A stretch of DNA of 64,000 nt from Thalassobacillus_A hwangdonensis (lineage in GTDB: Bacteria > Bacillota > Bacilli > Bacillales > Halobacillaceae), in assembly GCF_042675915.1 (NCBI RefSeq), contig NZ_JBHTKL010000006.1, positions 1 through 64,000 on the forward strand. The letters are read 5' to 3'. Positions 1 through 7,371 of the stretch are shown in pieces; within the stretch, counting starts at the first letter, position 1; every line of letters begins with the position of its first letter. The notes under the pieces were generated by a model, which was not told the DNA's origin, did not search any database, and saw nothing but the letters and a program-made list of their open reading frames with translations. The position numbers were made by a program, and so were the translations under genes.

Positions 1-45
1 TCAAAGATCAATTTGTTGTCTGCTGTTCAAAACAGCGACTTAACT
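1..45 (-). other. rRNA operon leader (pre-16S box), 16S gene off the left edge
   Basis: Read on the minus strand, the last bases before the window edge are ...AACAAATTGATCTTTGA, the beginning of the (G/T)ATCTTTGAAAACTGAAC element that precedes 16S rRNA in Bacillaceae. With the two perfect-spacing promoters just upstream and ygxA as neighbour (next to rrnD in B. subtilis), this is the leader of a ribosomal RNA operon transcribed leftwards out of the window. No mature rRNA sequence is inside the window. Confidence 0.8.
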
Positions 46-74
46 AATATATCATGCGGTTGTTTTAAAGTCAA
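46..74 (-). promoter_or_regulatory. rrn promoter P2
   Basis: Minus strand TTGACT (69-74), 17-bp spacer, TATATT (46-51). It is nearest to the rRNA leader and about 95 bp downstream of P1. Near-consensus SigA promoter in the tandem arrangement typical of Bacillus rrn operons. Confidence 0.85.
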
Positions 75-140
75 CAACTTTTTCATGATATTTATTTAGT
101 TTGTTTCGTTCGTTGCCGCTCTCTTAACGCGACAAGTAAT

Positions 141-169
141 AATATATCACGGGTTTCAGACCCCGTCAA
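141..169 (-). promoter_or_regulatory. rrn promoter P1
   Basis: Minus strand TTGACG (164-169), exactly 17 bp, TATATT (141-146). Its -10 is identical to that of P2, giving a tandem rRNA promoter pair reading out of the window to the left. Confidence 0.85.
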
Positions 170-183
170 TAACTTTTCTAAAT

Positions 184-222
184 AAAAACCCCCTTTTCTT
201 TAAGGTGAAAGAAAAAGGGATT
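184..222 (-). terminator. terminator of ygxA
   Basis: On the minus strand CCCTTTTTCTTTC pairs with AAAGAAAAGGGGG around a short loop and is followed by TTTTTATTT. It lies between ygxA and the rrn promoters and insulates the two. Confidence 0.8.
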
Positions 223-237
223 TCCTTGCTTTCTTTA

Positions 238-1110
238 TTAATAGCCTCTTGGTTTATACCTACGATGGTAGATGTTGATGCCTTTTGTTGCTTGAAGTTC
301 AACTTCAATAAGTTCCTTCTCAGTAAGGTACTCGATCATAGCTGTAAGATCCAGTGCATAGAGTTGCACTTCAGGATGGACCTTCAGTTCTCCGAACGTC
401 CATGCGTCATCCTTCTGCTTCATCAACTCAAGCAGATGTTTCGCACTTGCTTCGGATCGGATACTGATTGCATGTTCTACAGCAAGCAGCATTAATTGTA
501 CTCGCTTCTCTGTCGTTTCATCACTCATAATCAATTCTTCATATAATTTGTAGATTTCTGGTTCAATCTTTCTTACCTGGTTCCAAACTGTCACTTCCGG
601 ATGGAACCCTTTTTCGATGACGGCGAGTCGCGCCAGGTAATGTAACGATCGGACCATCAGACTGTAAGCATCCAGGTACTGGCTGGATTCGAAAAGATCT
701 TTTGATTCTGTGTAGCTTCTGATCAACTTGGAGAACTCGATCGCTTTTTTCAGGTCACGTGTTTCCTGAGGAAAATCACGCAAGCGTTCTTTAAGTCCTA
801 CCATATATTCATTACGATCATATACCACTTGGCCATTGATCACCCATTCTACTGCACGGCGATAGGAACTTGATTCAATCCACCTATTCATTGTCGCTTC
901 ATCCACGATGTGCATAGCGGCTGTCTTGTTTTCGAACTCATAATGTTTCACATACCAAGGATCCTTCGCTTCTTTTACTATAATGAATAGAATCACATCA
1001 AAATTGTCGGTTACGGGACTGACTGGTTTCTTTTTCTCAAGAATTAGGATACCTAGCGTATTGGGTTGGCTGGCCCTTTCTTGATAAATCGGACGTAATA
1101 AGTCTTCCAT
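238..1110 (-). CDS. ygxA: YgxA-like nucleotidyltransferase-like protein
   Basis: 290 residues, resembling the B. subtilis YgxA family, which carries a degenerate nucleotidyltransferase-like N-terminal domain followed by a helical region; the biochemical role is unknown to me. The N-terminal part (to ~110) is mixed alpha/beta with the stretch NFDVILFIIV, and the C-terminal half is leucine-rich and helical. The ATG is preceded on the minus strand by GGGGGAAAGAGC. It lies divergently from ygzB and directly upstream of the rRNA operon, as in B. subtilis, and ends at a strong terminator. The name rests on synteny and overall resemblance. Confidence 0.8.
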   Translation of the reverse strand: MEDLLRPIYQERASQPNTLGILILEKKKPVSPVTDNFDVILFIIVKEAKDPWYVKHYEFENKTAAMHIVDEATMNRWIESSSYRRAVEWVINGQVVYDRNEYMVGLKERLRDFPQETRDLKKAIEFSKLIRSYTESKDLFESSQYLDAYSLMVRSLHYLARLAVIEKGFHPEVTVWNQVRKIEPEIYKLYEELIMSDETTEKRVQLMLLAVEHAISIRSEASAKHLLELMKQKDDAWTFGELKVHPEVQLYALDLTAMIEYLTEKELIEVELQATKGINIYHRRYKPRGY

Positions 1111-1242
1111 GCTCTTTCCCCCAGAATGATAAATTAAGGATACTTGAATAATTCGATAATATTGTACAAATTCCTCTTTTCAAACTGCAATTGAAAAATA
1201 AAAATATGCTATACTACCTTTTAGATAGAAGGAGGGACTTCA

Positions 1243-1617
1243 TTGGCACTTAAGTACAGCAGTAAAATAAATAAGATACGTTCCTTTGCACTTGGACTGG
1301 TTTTCGCTGGTTTCGGTGTTATGTATATCGGGTTGATCTTCAAAGATATCACTTGGCTGATGGTCATTTTCATGATTCTTGGTATCCTTTGTATCGGGTT
1401 AAGCACGGTCGTCTATTTCTGGATTGGTATGCTGTCTACAAAGACTATCCAGATTATCTGTCCTTCATGTGAAAAGCCGACGAAGATGCTCGGTCGGGTG
1501 GATGCATGTATGCACTGCAAGCAGCCGTTGACAATGGATCAGTCATTGGAAGGAAAAGAGTTCGACGAAAAATACAACTCAAAACGTTATCAAAAACAAG
1601 CAGACCAGCAAAAGTAA
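1243..1617 (+). CDS. ygzB: YgzB family membrane/zinc-ribbon protein (UPF0295)
   Basis: 124 residues. Two hydrophobic segments (about 17-37 and 42-63) are followed by a zinc-ribbon-like motif with CPSC at ~78-81 and CMHC at ~93-96, then a charged tail. This architecture matches the YgzB/UPF0295 family of Bacillus, whose function is unknown. The start is TTG at 1243, chosen because AAGGAGGG lies 6 bases upstream and no ATG is near. It is transcribed away from ygxA and ends at a strong hairpin terminator; perR is the next-but-one gene, as in B. subtilis. Confidence 0.85.
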   Translation: MALKYSSKINKIRSFALGLVFAGFGVMYIGLIFKDITWLMVIFMILGILCIGLSTVVYFWIGMLSTKTIQIICPSCEKPTKMLGRVDACMHCKQPLTMDQSLEGKEFDEKYNSKRYQKQADQQK

Positions 1618-1628
1618 ACGATACGGAT

Positions 1629-1659
1629 AGATGTCCTTCAATAGGACATCTTTTTTTTG
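1629..1659 (+). terminator. terminator of ygzB
   Basis: AGATGTCC, 7-base loop, GGACATCT followed by eight T. Only the plus orientation has a T tract, so it serves ygzB rather than the convergent acetyltransferase gene. Confidence 0.9.
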
Positions 1660-1674
1660 CAGCTCAATCAATTT

Positions 1675-2208
1675 TTACTTCTTCAAACGTTGGGCTTCTT
1701 CCCACTCATCTTTCAGGACTGCATAATACACTTCATCCCACCAGTCGTCCCCATTAGGTATACATTGTTTATGATAACCCTCCTTCCTCATTCCTATCTT
1801 TTCCATGATACGGTAAGAGGCAATGTTATCAGGTTGGCATGTTGCAATAATTCGGTGCAGATCCATTTTTTCAAATCCATAATCCAACACCCCCTGTGCC
1901 GCTTCAGTAGCAAACCCTCGATTATAAAAGTCCGGATTGAACACCCAGCCAATTTCATATGTATGTGTTCCGAAATACTTAAAGAAAGTGATGTGCCCGA
2001 TTAAGACATTTTCTTCTATTGTAGCAACAGCAAAATGCTCAGGTGATTCCCCGCTGTTCTCAGCAATAAAGTCAGCAGCACCTTGTTTCGTAAAGGGACC
2101 TTCCGGTATATATTTCATTACTTTGCTGTCTGATGTATATGTAAATACGCTTGTTTCATCTTCTTTTTGAAATTTCCTGATCCATAATCTGTCTGTTTGT
2201 AAATGCAT
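1675..2208 (-). CDS. GNAT acetyltransferase (RimJ/RimL type)
   Basis: 177 residues with the layout of RimJ/RimL-type N-acetyltransferases: MHLQTDRLWIRKF at the start, the EIGWVFNPDFYNRGFATEA acetyl-CoA binding segment (R/Q-x-x-G-x-G/A variant NRGFAT), and the C-terminal motif NIASYRIMEKIGMRKEG. It probably acetylates a protein N-terminus or a small amine; the substrate cannot be read from sequence. It is convergent with ygzB and lies downstream of perR behind the perR terminator, so it is probably its own unit. Confidence 0.85.
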   Translation of the reverse strand: MHLQTDRLWIRKFQKEDETSVFTYTSDSKVMKYIPEGPFTKQGAADFIAENSGESPEHFAVATIEENVLIGHITFFKYFGTHTYEIGWVFNPDFYNRGFATEAAQGVLDYGFEKMDLHRIIATCQPDNIASYRIMEKIGMRKEGYHKQCIPNGDDWWDEVYYAVLKDEWEEAQRLKK

Positions 2209-2223
2209 ATTTTCCTCCTATAC

Positions 2224-2259
2224 AAAAAAAGCGGAAAGCCGAGTTTCAGCTTTCCGCCA
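2224..2259 (-). terminator. terminator of perR
   Basis: Minus strand GGCGGAAAGCTGAAA...CGGCTTTCCGC followed by TTTTTTTG, 6 bases after the perR stop codon. Confidence 0.88.
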
Positions 2260-2265
2260 TTATTA

Positions 2266-2703
2266 TCAGTGTGCGTTCTTCGCCTGGCAATCCTCACACG
2301 TGCCATAAACCTCCATGCGATGATGACTTACATTGAATCCAGTCACCTGTTCCGCCAATGACTCCACTTCATTGAGACTTGGATAATGGAAATCCACGAT
2401 CTTACCACATGATTCGCAAATGATGTGGTAATGCTCGGAAGTGTTACAGTCAAACCGGCTTGATGAGTCGCCATAGGTCAATTCCCGTACAAGACCTATT
2501 TCACGAAAGACGCGCAGATTGTTGTAGACAGTAGCTACGCTCATGTTTGGAAATTTACCTTCCAAGGCTTTATAGATCTCATCAGCAGTAGGGTGAGTCA
2601 TAGAGTTCAGTAGATATTCAAGCACCGCATGACGTTGAGGTGTAATGCGAACACCTGAGTCCTTCAATGTGACGATTGCTTCCTGAAGTCGTTTGTCAGA
2701 CAC
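2266..2703 (-). CDS. perR: PerR, Fur-family peroxide-sensing repressor
   Basis: 145 residues with the start placed at GTG 2703: this gives GAGGTG 7 bases upstream and exactly the length and numbering of B. subtilis PerR. In-frame ATG codons upstream (2709, 2739) would add an unsupported extension. The winged helix carries TPQRH and SVATVYNNLR. The regulatory metal ligands are present (His37, the RFDCN Asp85 region, HYH 91-93), as are the two CxxC structural zinc pairs CESC and CEDC. PerR represses peroxide-defence genes and is inactivated by metal-catalysed oxidation. A palindrome overlaps its promoter, consistent with autoregulation. The peroxidase bcp lies nearby. Confidence 0.96.
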   Translation of the reverse strand: MSDKRLQEAIVTLKDSGVRITPQRHAVLEYLLNSMTHPTADEIYKALEGKFPNMSVATVYNNLRVFREIGLVRELTYGDSSSRFDCNTSEHYHIICESCGKIVDFHYPSLNEVESLAEQVTGFNVSHHRMEVYGTCEDCQAKNAH

Positions 2704-2754
2704 CGTCATGCACCTCGCTTTCATTAAATGATTCTTCATTTAGAAAATTATTAA

Positions 2755-2802
2755 ATAAGAATTCTTATAAATAGTTTACTCCTTAAGAAGTACTGTTGTC
2801 AA
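2755..2802 (-). promoter_or_regulatory. perR promoter with Per-box-like palindrome
   Basis: Minus strand TTGACA (2797-2802), 18 bp, TAAACT (2773-2778). Immediately downstream is the perfect 14-bp palindrome ATAAGAATTCTTAT (2755-2768), flanked by A/T. The Per box consensus is an inverted 7-1-7 repeat of TTATAAT; this one lacks the central base, so the operator assignment is tentative. Confidence 0.5.
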
Positions 2803-2823
2803 TATACGTATGTTGCAAACTGC

Positions 2824-3387
2824 TTATACATCTGCCTCAAGAGTAGTTTCCTCACCGCCGGCGATTTTATTTACATAGCGTGCTGCCACGAACAAAAAGT
2901 CGGATAGTCTGTTCAAATACGAGACGGCTAGTGGGTTACTCAATTCTTCGCCCACTGCGACAGCTGTCCGTTCAGCTCGACGCGCAATCGTTCTGGCTAC
3001 GTGCAAGGAAGCTGAAGCTTGATGGCCTGAAGGAAGGATGAAGTTCTTAAGCGGGGTCAGCTGTTCCTCCCACTCATCGATGTGACTTTCGAGTTCTTTG
3101 ATATGTCGGTCCTGCACTTTCCACTTCACATCTTTCCCTTTCGGAGTAGCGAGTTCCGCACCTACATGAAAAAGAATGGTCTGCACTTTATGCATCACCG
3201 CGACAAACCTGTCCTTCCCGTCCCAGCTTACATCAGTTAATTGGCTCAAAGCCATTCCGATCATCGAATTCACTTCGTCACAATTACCATATGCTTCAAC
3301 CCGCAAATCATTCTTGGCAACTCTGTCACCGTAAACAAGTGATGTCGTCCCTTTATCTCCTGAACGTGTATAGATTTTCATCATCAA
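2824..3387 (-). CDS. yvqK: Cob(I)alamin adenosyltransferase, PduO/YvqK type
   Basis: 187 residues of the PduO-type ATP:cob(I)alamin adenosyltransferase family, which transfers adenosyl from ATP to reduced cobalamin. Visible signatures are the N-terminal IYTRSGDKGTTSL, the EAYGNCDEVNSMIG segment (~31-45) and the C-terminal ATP/subunit-interface motif VARTIARRAER with LNRLSDFLFVAAR. The gene overlaps the upstream dehydrogenase by 4 bases (ATGA), so the two are translationally coupled. This pair is an insertion relative to the B. subtilis perR-bcp order. Confidence 0.92.
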   Translation of the reverse strand: MMMKIYTRSGDKGTTSLVYGDRVAKNDLRVEAYGNCDEVNSMIGMALSQLTDVSWDGKDRFVAVMHKVQTILFHVGAELATPKGKDVKWKVQDRHIKELESHIDEWEEQLTPLKNFILPSGHQASASLHVARTIARRAERTAVAVGEELSNPLAVSYLNRLSDFLFVAARYVNKIAGGEETTLEADV

Positions 3388-4340
3388 TACCCCCGTTTTG
3401 TGTCGATTTTATTAATGAAATCTTCTTTACCACTCAAATACACTGCCATGTTCTTTTCAAATAGTTCAAACCCTCTGTACATATATTGAGGGGAGATACC
3501 GGATAGGTGTGGGGTGACCGTTATTGAAGGTTCATCCCATAATGGGCTTGTTTCAGGTAAAGGCTCCTGTTCGAACACATCCAGTACAGCATGAGCGATT
3601 TGACCGGAACGTACTGCTTCCAGTATGACCTCTGTTGCGACCAGGTCTCCTCTGCCCATATTCAAAAACACCGCATCATCCAACATCTGTTCAAATGCTT
3701 CTGCTTTTAGAAGGTACTCTGTTTCAGGTGTGCTTGGAAGCACCGCCACGACACGGTCCGCTCGCGGGAGAATGTCGTACAATTGATCCACAGGAAACGT
3801 TTCATCAAAATGCGGCTTCATTTTACCTGTTTTCGATAGCCCGATCGTTTTTATCTTGAATGCCTTAGCAAGCCTGGCTACTTCCTGACCGATGGCACCT
3901 GTTCCCACAACGACAAGCGTACTACCCGAAATTTCAGTCATCTTCACTCGACGATCCCAAAGGTGCTTTTCTTCGTGCTCGATCAATGCTTTCGTCTGTC
4001 GAGCGACCTGCAACAGCATCGAAATGGCATATTCCGCCATTGGCCCAGCGTGGATACCACGTGAATTCGTCACCAGAATCCCTTGCTTATCGATTTGTTC
4101 AAATGGCATCATGTCCATCCCCGCAGAGAGAACCATGATCCATTTCAGCTTCTTTGCAGATTTGACGAATGCGTCATCAAGATCTTCTCCGTATGTAATG
4201 AACACTTCAGCTTCTGGTAAAAAGTCTTTTGCTTCATCTATACCATGACAAAATTTGAATTCTGCATCTTCTCCAAACTTATCTAGTAAATTTTCTTTGA
4301 TATCTTCTTTTACGTTTTTTATGGCAGATAGCACGAGCAT
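3384..4340 (-). CDS. D-2-hydroxyacid dehydrogenase (NAD(P)-dependent)
   Basis: 318 residues of the D-isomer-specific 2-hydroxyacid dehydrogenase family. The nucleotide-binding motif is VVGTGAIGQEVARLAKAF. The catalytic Arg region is VFLNMGRGDLV, the Glu region VLDVFEQEPLPETSPLW and the His region VTPHLSG. It probably reduces a 2-keto acid such as glyoxylate, hydroxypyruvate or phosphonopyruvate-like compounds; specificity is not readable. I start at ATG 4340, which has AAGGAGG 11 bases upstream, rather than the upstream ATG at 4406. Its 3' end overlaps the adenosyltransferase gene by 4 bases. Confidence 0.88.
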   Translation of the reverse strand: MLVLSAIKNVKEDIKENLLDKFGEDAEFKFCHGIDEAKDFLPEAEVFITYGEDLDDAFVKSAKKLKWIMVLSAGMDMMPFEQIDKQGILVTNSRGIHAGPMAEYAISMLLQVARQTKALIEHEEKHLWDRRVKMTEISGSTLVVVGTGAIGQEVARLAKAFKIKTIGLSKTGKMKPHFDETFPVDQLYDILPRADRVVAVLPSTPETEYLLKAEAFEQMLDDAVFLNMGRGDLVATEVILEAVRSGQIAHAVLDVFEQEPLPETSPLWDEPSITVTPHLSGISPQYMYRGFELFEKNMAVYLSGKEDFINKIDTKRGY

Positions 4341-4424
4341 TGCAAACGAAGCCTCCTTGTCTGTCTCTTTCTTCCATGTTAGCCGATTTCCGATTATTTT
4401 GCACAAAAATCGCCCCTAATCAAA

Positions 4425-4510
4425 ATGGCGCCACATCTCTGCGGCGCCACTATTAAAGGGGAGGTATTGGTTGATACTATACTGTATTCCCATACCCCTT
4501 TTTTGTATAG
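4425..4510. other. two inverted repeats between bcp and the dehydrogenase gene
   Basis: TGGCGCC...GGCGCCA (4425-4449) and AAAGGGG-GTAT...ATACCCCTTT (4455-4503) form two stems in the short gap after bcp. Neither has a good T tract on the minus strand, although the second is followed by TTTTTT on the plus strand. They may be an imperfect terminator for bcp. Confidence 0.4.
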
Positions 4511-4537
4511 ACCTATCACCTAGTTATTAAAAATAAC

Positions 4538-5005
4538 TTACAGCTCTTCACGGATATATTCCAGGGCTGCTTCGACATGTCCTTTGACACGGACTTTACG
4601 ATACTCTTTAGCTAGATTTCCGTCTTTGTCGATGATGAACGTGGCACGCTCAATTCCATAATATTCTTTACCGAAGTTCTTTTTCAATTTCCATACTCCA
4701 TAATCTTCTGCTACTGCGTGATCTTCGTCAGCCAAAAGCAGAAAAGGAAGATCGTGCTTATCGATGAATTTCTCGTGTCTTTCCACAGGATCTGGACTCA
4801 CACCAAGAATCACCGCATCCAAGTCTGCGAAGCTTTCATGATGATCCCGGAAATCACAAGCCTCTGTCGTACATCCCGGAGTCATGTCCTTCGGGTAAAA
4901 ATAAAGGACGACGTTTTTCCCTTTAAAATCCGATAGCTTCACTGTTTCCCCATTACTTGCTTTCAGCTCGAAATCTGGCGCTTTTTTTCCTACATCTACA
5001 CTCAC
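4538..5005 (-). CDS. bcp: Bcp-type thiol peroxidase (peroxiredoxin Q)
   Basis: 155 residues. A thioredoxin-fold peroxiredoxin that reduces hydroperoxides using thioredoxin. The peroxidatic centre is PKDMTPGCTTEACDFRD, with peroxidatic Cys and resolving Cys five residues later, as in atypical 2-Cys BCP/PrxQ. The C-terminal ERATFIIDKDGNL is also typical. The start is GTG 5005, with GGAGGG 8 bases upstream; the ATG at 5056 lacks a site. It corresponds to ygaF of B. subtilis, between gsaB and perR, so a peroxide-defence enzyme sits near the peroxide regulator. Confidence 0.94.
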   Translation of the reverse strand: MSVDVGKKAPDFELKASNGETVKLSDFKGKNVVLYFYPKDMTPGCTTEACDFRDHHESFADLDAVILGVSPDPVERHEKFIDKHDLPFLLLADEDHAVAEDYGVWKLKKNFGKEYYGIERATFIIDKDGNLAKEYRKVRVKGHVEAALEYIREEL

Positions 5006-5069
5006 GAGAATATCCCTCCTATAAATACTATCTATATGAAAGGATACAGGATACATAGGGAAAATTCCA

Positions 5070-5483
5070 TTAATCCGGCGGGTACTTCGTTTCGTACATC
5101 ACCTTTACAAACAGCGCAGCCGGAATCGTGTAGCCGATCAACGCTTCAAACAGTGCAATCGGCCTTCCCCAGCCGATCGGGATGATATCTCCGTATCCAA
5201 CAGTCAATAAGGTAACACCACTGAAATAGATGGCTTGTCCCACTCTTTCCATCATCGAAGCGGATTCCTGCAATTGACCCTGACTTAGCAGTTGGACATC
5301 ATTCAAGGATAAGATCAAATAGACAAGTCCGAAACCACACATGATGACACTGTATAAAAGGACGAGACCCAAAAATACAGACAGCGAAAATTGATGGTAC
5401 TCCGAGATGACCAGCCGAAAAAACGAACGTAAGCTCAGTCCGATCAGTAAAGTAATGATAACAATGAAAATGACCTCGATCAT
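5070..5483 (-). CDS. Two-helix potassium channel (Ion_trans_2)
   Basis: 137 residues with transmembrane helices at about 2-20, 33-58 and 105-125 and a pore loop carrying the K+ selectivity filter TVGYGD (LLTVGYGDIIP). There is no cytosolic RCK/TrkA domain, so it is a minimal inner-membrane K+ channel. I start at ATG 5483, with GGAGAGG upstream, instead of 5507. It is immediately upstream of bcp on the same strand (64 bp) and may be cotranscribed. Confidence 0.9.
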   Translation of the reverse strand: MIEVIFIVIITLLIGLSLRSFFRLVISEYHQFSLSVFLGLVLLYSVIMCGFGLVYLILSLNDVQLLSQGQLQESASMMERVGQAIYFSGVTLLTVGYGDIIPIGWGRPIALFEALIGYTIPAALFVKVMYETKYPPD

Positions 5484-5632
5484 GGAATCCTCTCCAGACG
5501 CGTACATTCTCTTCTATTTATATGAGGACATGCCCGGCGAATATGTTAAAACTGCACCCAACTGTGCAAAAGCACACCCCACTTCTCTATTCCGGCATAG
5601 GATAGGATAAACGGTTCAAGGAGGTGTGTTGA

Positions 5633-5722
5633 ATGGGTCGCGGTGGATACGGAAGCGGTTTTGCGTTGATCGTCGTTTTGTTCATTTTGTTGGTCATTGT
5701 AGGTGCAGCATTTGTCTACTAA
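5633..5722 (+). CDS. YjcZ-type 29-residue sporulation peptide
   Basis: 29 codons encoding a Gly/Tyr-rich head (MGRGGYGSGFAL), one hydrophobic helix of about 17 residues and the ending AAFVY. This is the pattern of the YjcZ family of small sporulation membrane peptides of Bacillus. AAGGAGGTG lies 7 bases before the ATG. It stands alone, divergent from the K+ channel gene and facing the ABC permease operon across a shared terminator. Confidence 0.85.
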   Translation: MGRGGYGSGFALIVVLFILLVIVGAAFVY

Positions 5723-5733
5723 TTAACAAAAAG

Positions 5734-5791
5734 ATGCCTTCCTTTCTGGCGCTCCGATTAGTGTGAAGCGTCCAAAAAGGAAGGCATTTTT
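5734..5791. terminator. bidirectional terminator between yjcZ-like gene and ABC operon
   Basis: ATGCCTTCCTTT (5734-5745) pairs with AAAGGAAGGCAT (5776-5787) around a 30-base loop. T tracts are present in both directions (TTTTTC on plus, TTTTTGTTAAT on minus). Confidence 0.8.
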
Positions 5792-6576
5792 CAATTTCCA
5801 GCACCCCGGTATTGTTTTACTCCTTGATTCCAGACGAAGATGGCAATCAGGAAAAACGCAACACCAATCACCGGTGTCAGGAAAGCATATCCATACCATT
5901 CTTCCCGTCCGAGGAAATATGCGGAAGGATACACACCGACAAACGCGAATGGCAGAATCCATGTAAGTACAAAACGGATCACTCCGTTATAAATATCTAC
6001 AGGGTACCTCCCGTAGTTTCCGATGTTGTACATCATCGGCATGATTGCTGTCTTAGCATCCGAGTAGAACCCGATACTTGCAAGCATCACGAAAATTCCG
6101 CCGTAGACAAGCGCGCCACCAATAACCATCAGCAGGAACAGAATCGGGTCATACCAGCTGAGTGTAAGATCAAGTCTAATGCCAGCATAGATCATAATCG
6201 ACACTCCAGTGATCATCCCGAACAACGATTCCAATTCCATCCGCTCCAGGATGACCTGGAACAGACTGTGGATCGGCCTCGTCAGGATCCTGTCCATTTC
6301 CCCTTTGATGATATACCGGTCATTGAAATCCCAAATATTGAAGAACGCAGAAAAGATCGCATACGGAACGAGGAAAAAGCCATAAATGAAAATGATTTCT
6401 TCCCTGCTCCACCCTGCCAGCAGCTGCGTATGTCCGAACACGACGAGAATGAAGACAAGATTCACTGCCTGGAACAGCAGGTCGGATAAAAATTCGACAA
6501 CGAGATCCGTGCGGTATTGCAGTCTCGTTTTCATATACTGGCCCATATACTGGGTGAACATCTTTATATAAAACAT
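5791..6576 (-). CDS. ABC-2 family permease (DUF990-like), second permease
   Basis: 261 residues, six predicted membrane segments (about 28-48, 58-80, 105-130, 140-165, 200-220, 230-250) and no catalytic motif. It resembles the ABC-2/DUF990 permeases encoded as pairs next to a DrrA-type ATPase. GGAGGG lies 6 bases before the ATG, and only 3 bases separate it from the preceding permease stop. It is the last gene of a three-gene export operon. The substrate is unknown (lipid, polysaccharide precursor or drug are possibilities for the family). Confidence 0.85.
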   Translation of the reverse strand: MFYIKMFTQYMGQYMKTRLQYRTDLVVEFLSDLLFQAVNLVFILVVFGHTQLLAGWSREEIIFIYGFFLVPYAIFSAFFNIWDFNDRYIIKGEMDRILTRPIHSLFQVILERMELESLFGMITGVSIMIYAGIRLDLTLSWYDPILFLLMVIGGALVYGGIFVMLASIGFYSDAKTAIMPMMYNIGNYGRYPVDIYNGVIRFVLTWILPFAFVGVYPSAYFLGREEWYGYAFLTPVIGVAFFLIAIFVWNQGVKQYRGAGN

Positions 6577-6579
6577 GGC

Positions 6580-7371
6580 TTACCCTCCTTGTACGATCAG
6601 TTGCTTTTTAGCTAGAATCCAAAGCAGATAGATTGGCACCAGCAGCAATGCGGACCAGATCATCTGAAAGCCGATCATCTGATACAGCTCGTCACCTTTG
6701 AAACCTTCAGTGAAAATCATGCTCGGAATGTAACTGATCGCCTGGAACGGGAAGTATCCCATCAACTCCTGCGCCCACAACGGATAGAAGCTGATTGGAA
6801 GCAGCAACCCAGAGAATAAATCGATGACCACTCGTTTTGCCCTGATCAACCCATCATTATTAAAGAAAAAGAATGTCATTATACCGGTGATCAAATTGAT
6901 TTGAGTATTGACGATGAAGCTGAATACGATCGATACTGCAAACCATAGCCACATATTCAAAGATGCTGAAAAGGAAATCGGGAAGATCAGTGAAACGATG
7001 AACATACCTGGAATGGAAAAGAAGAGCAACCGGAAGATCCCTTCCCCGAGTCCCTGCATCGTTTTCATACCAAGATAACTGTATGGTCGAATCATTTCGA
7101 CAGCAACTTTCCCTTCTTTTATTTCCTGGGCAATTTCCCTGTCGATATTGTTGAAATAAAATGCTCTTGCCATCCAGGCAACTGCAATATACGTGACCAT
7201 CTGGATGACGGAAAGGCCTTCGATATCTTCCTTACCTCCATAAATCGCTGTCCAGAGGAAGTAATAAGCTCCTATATTAATAGCATAGATGATGATTCCA
7301 GTGTAGTAATTGGTGCGATAAGCGAGCATCATCAAAAAGCGGATGCGGATCATTTCAAGGTACTTACTCAC
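6580..7371 (-). CDS. ABC-2 family permease (DUF990-like), first permease
   Basis: 263 residues with about six membrane helices. It resembles the DUF990 half-permeases and is partner to the next permease. I place the start at GTG 7371, overlapping the ATPase stop codon by 8 bases and preceded by GAAGGTG. ATG 7389 is the alternative but has its Shine-Dalgarno candidate 14 bases away. The family works as an ATPase plus two different permeases forming one exporter. Confidence 0.82.
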   Translation of the reverse strand: MSKYLEMIRIRFLMMLAYRTNYYTGIIIYAINIGAYYFLWTAIYGGKEDIEGLSVIQMVTYIAVAWMARAFYFNNIDREIAQEIKEGKVAVEMIRPYSYLGMKTMQGLGEGIFRLLFFSIPGMFIVSLIFPISFSASLNMWLWFAVSIVFSFIVNTQINLITGIMTFFFFNNDGLIRAKRVVIDLFSGLLLPISFYPLWAQELMGYFPFQAISYIPSMIFTEGFKGDELYQMIGFQMIWSALLLVPIYLLWILAKKQLIVQGG

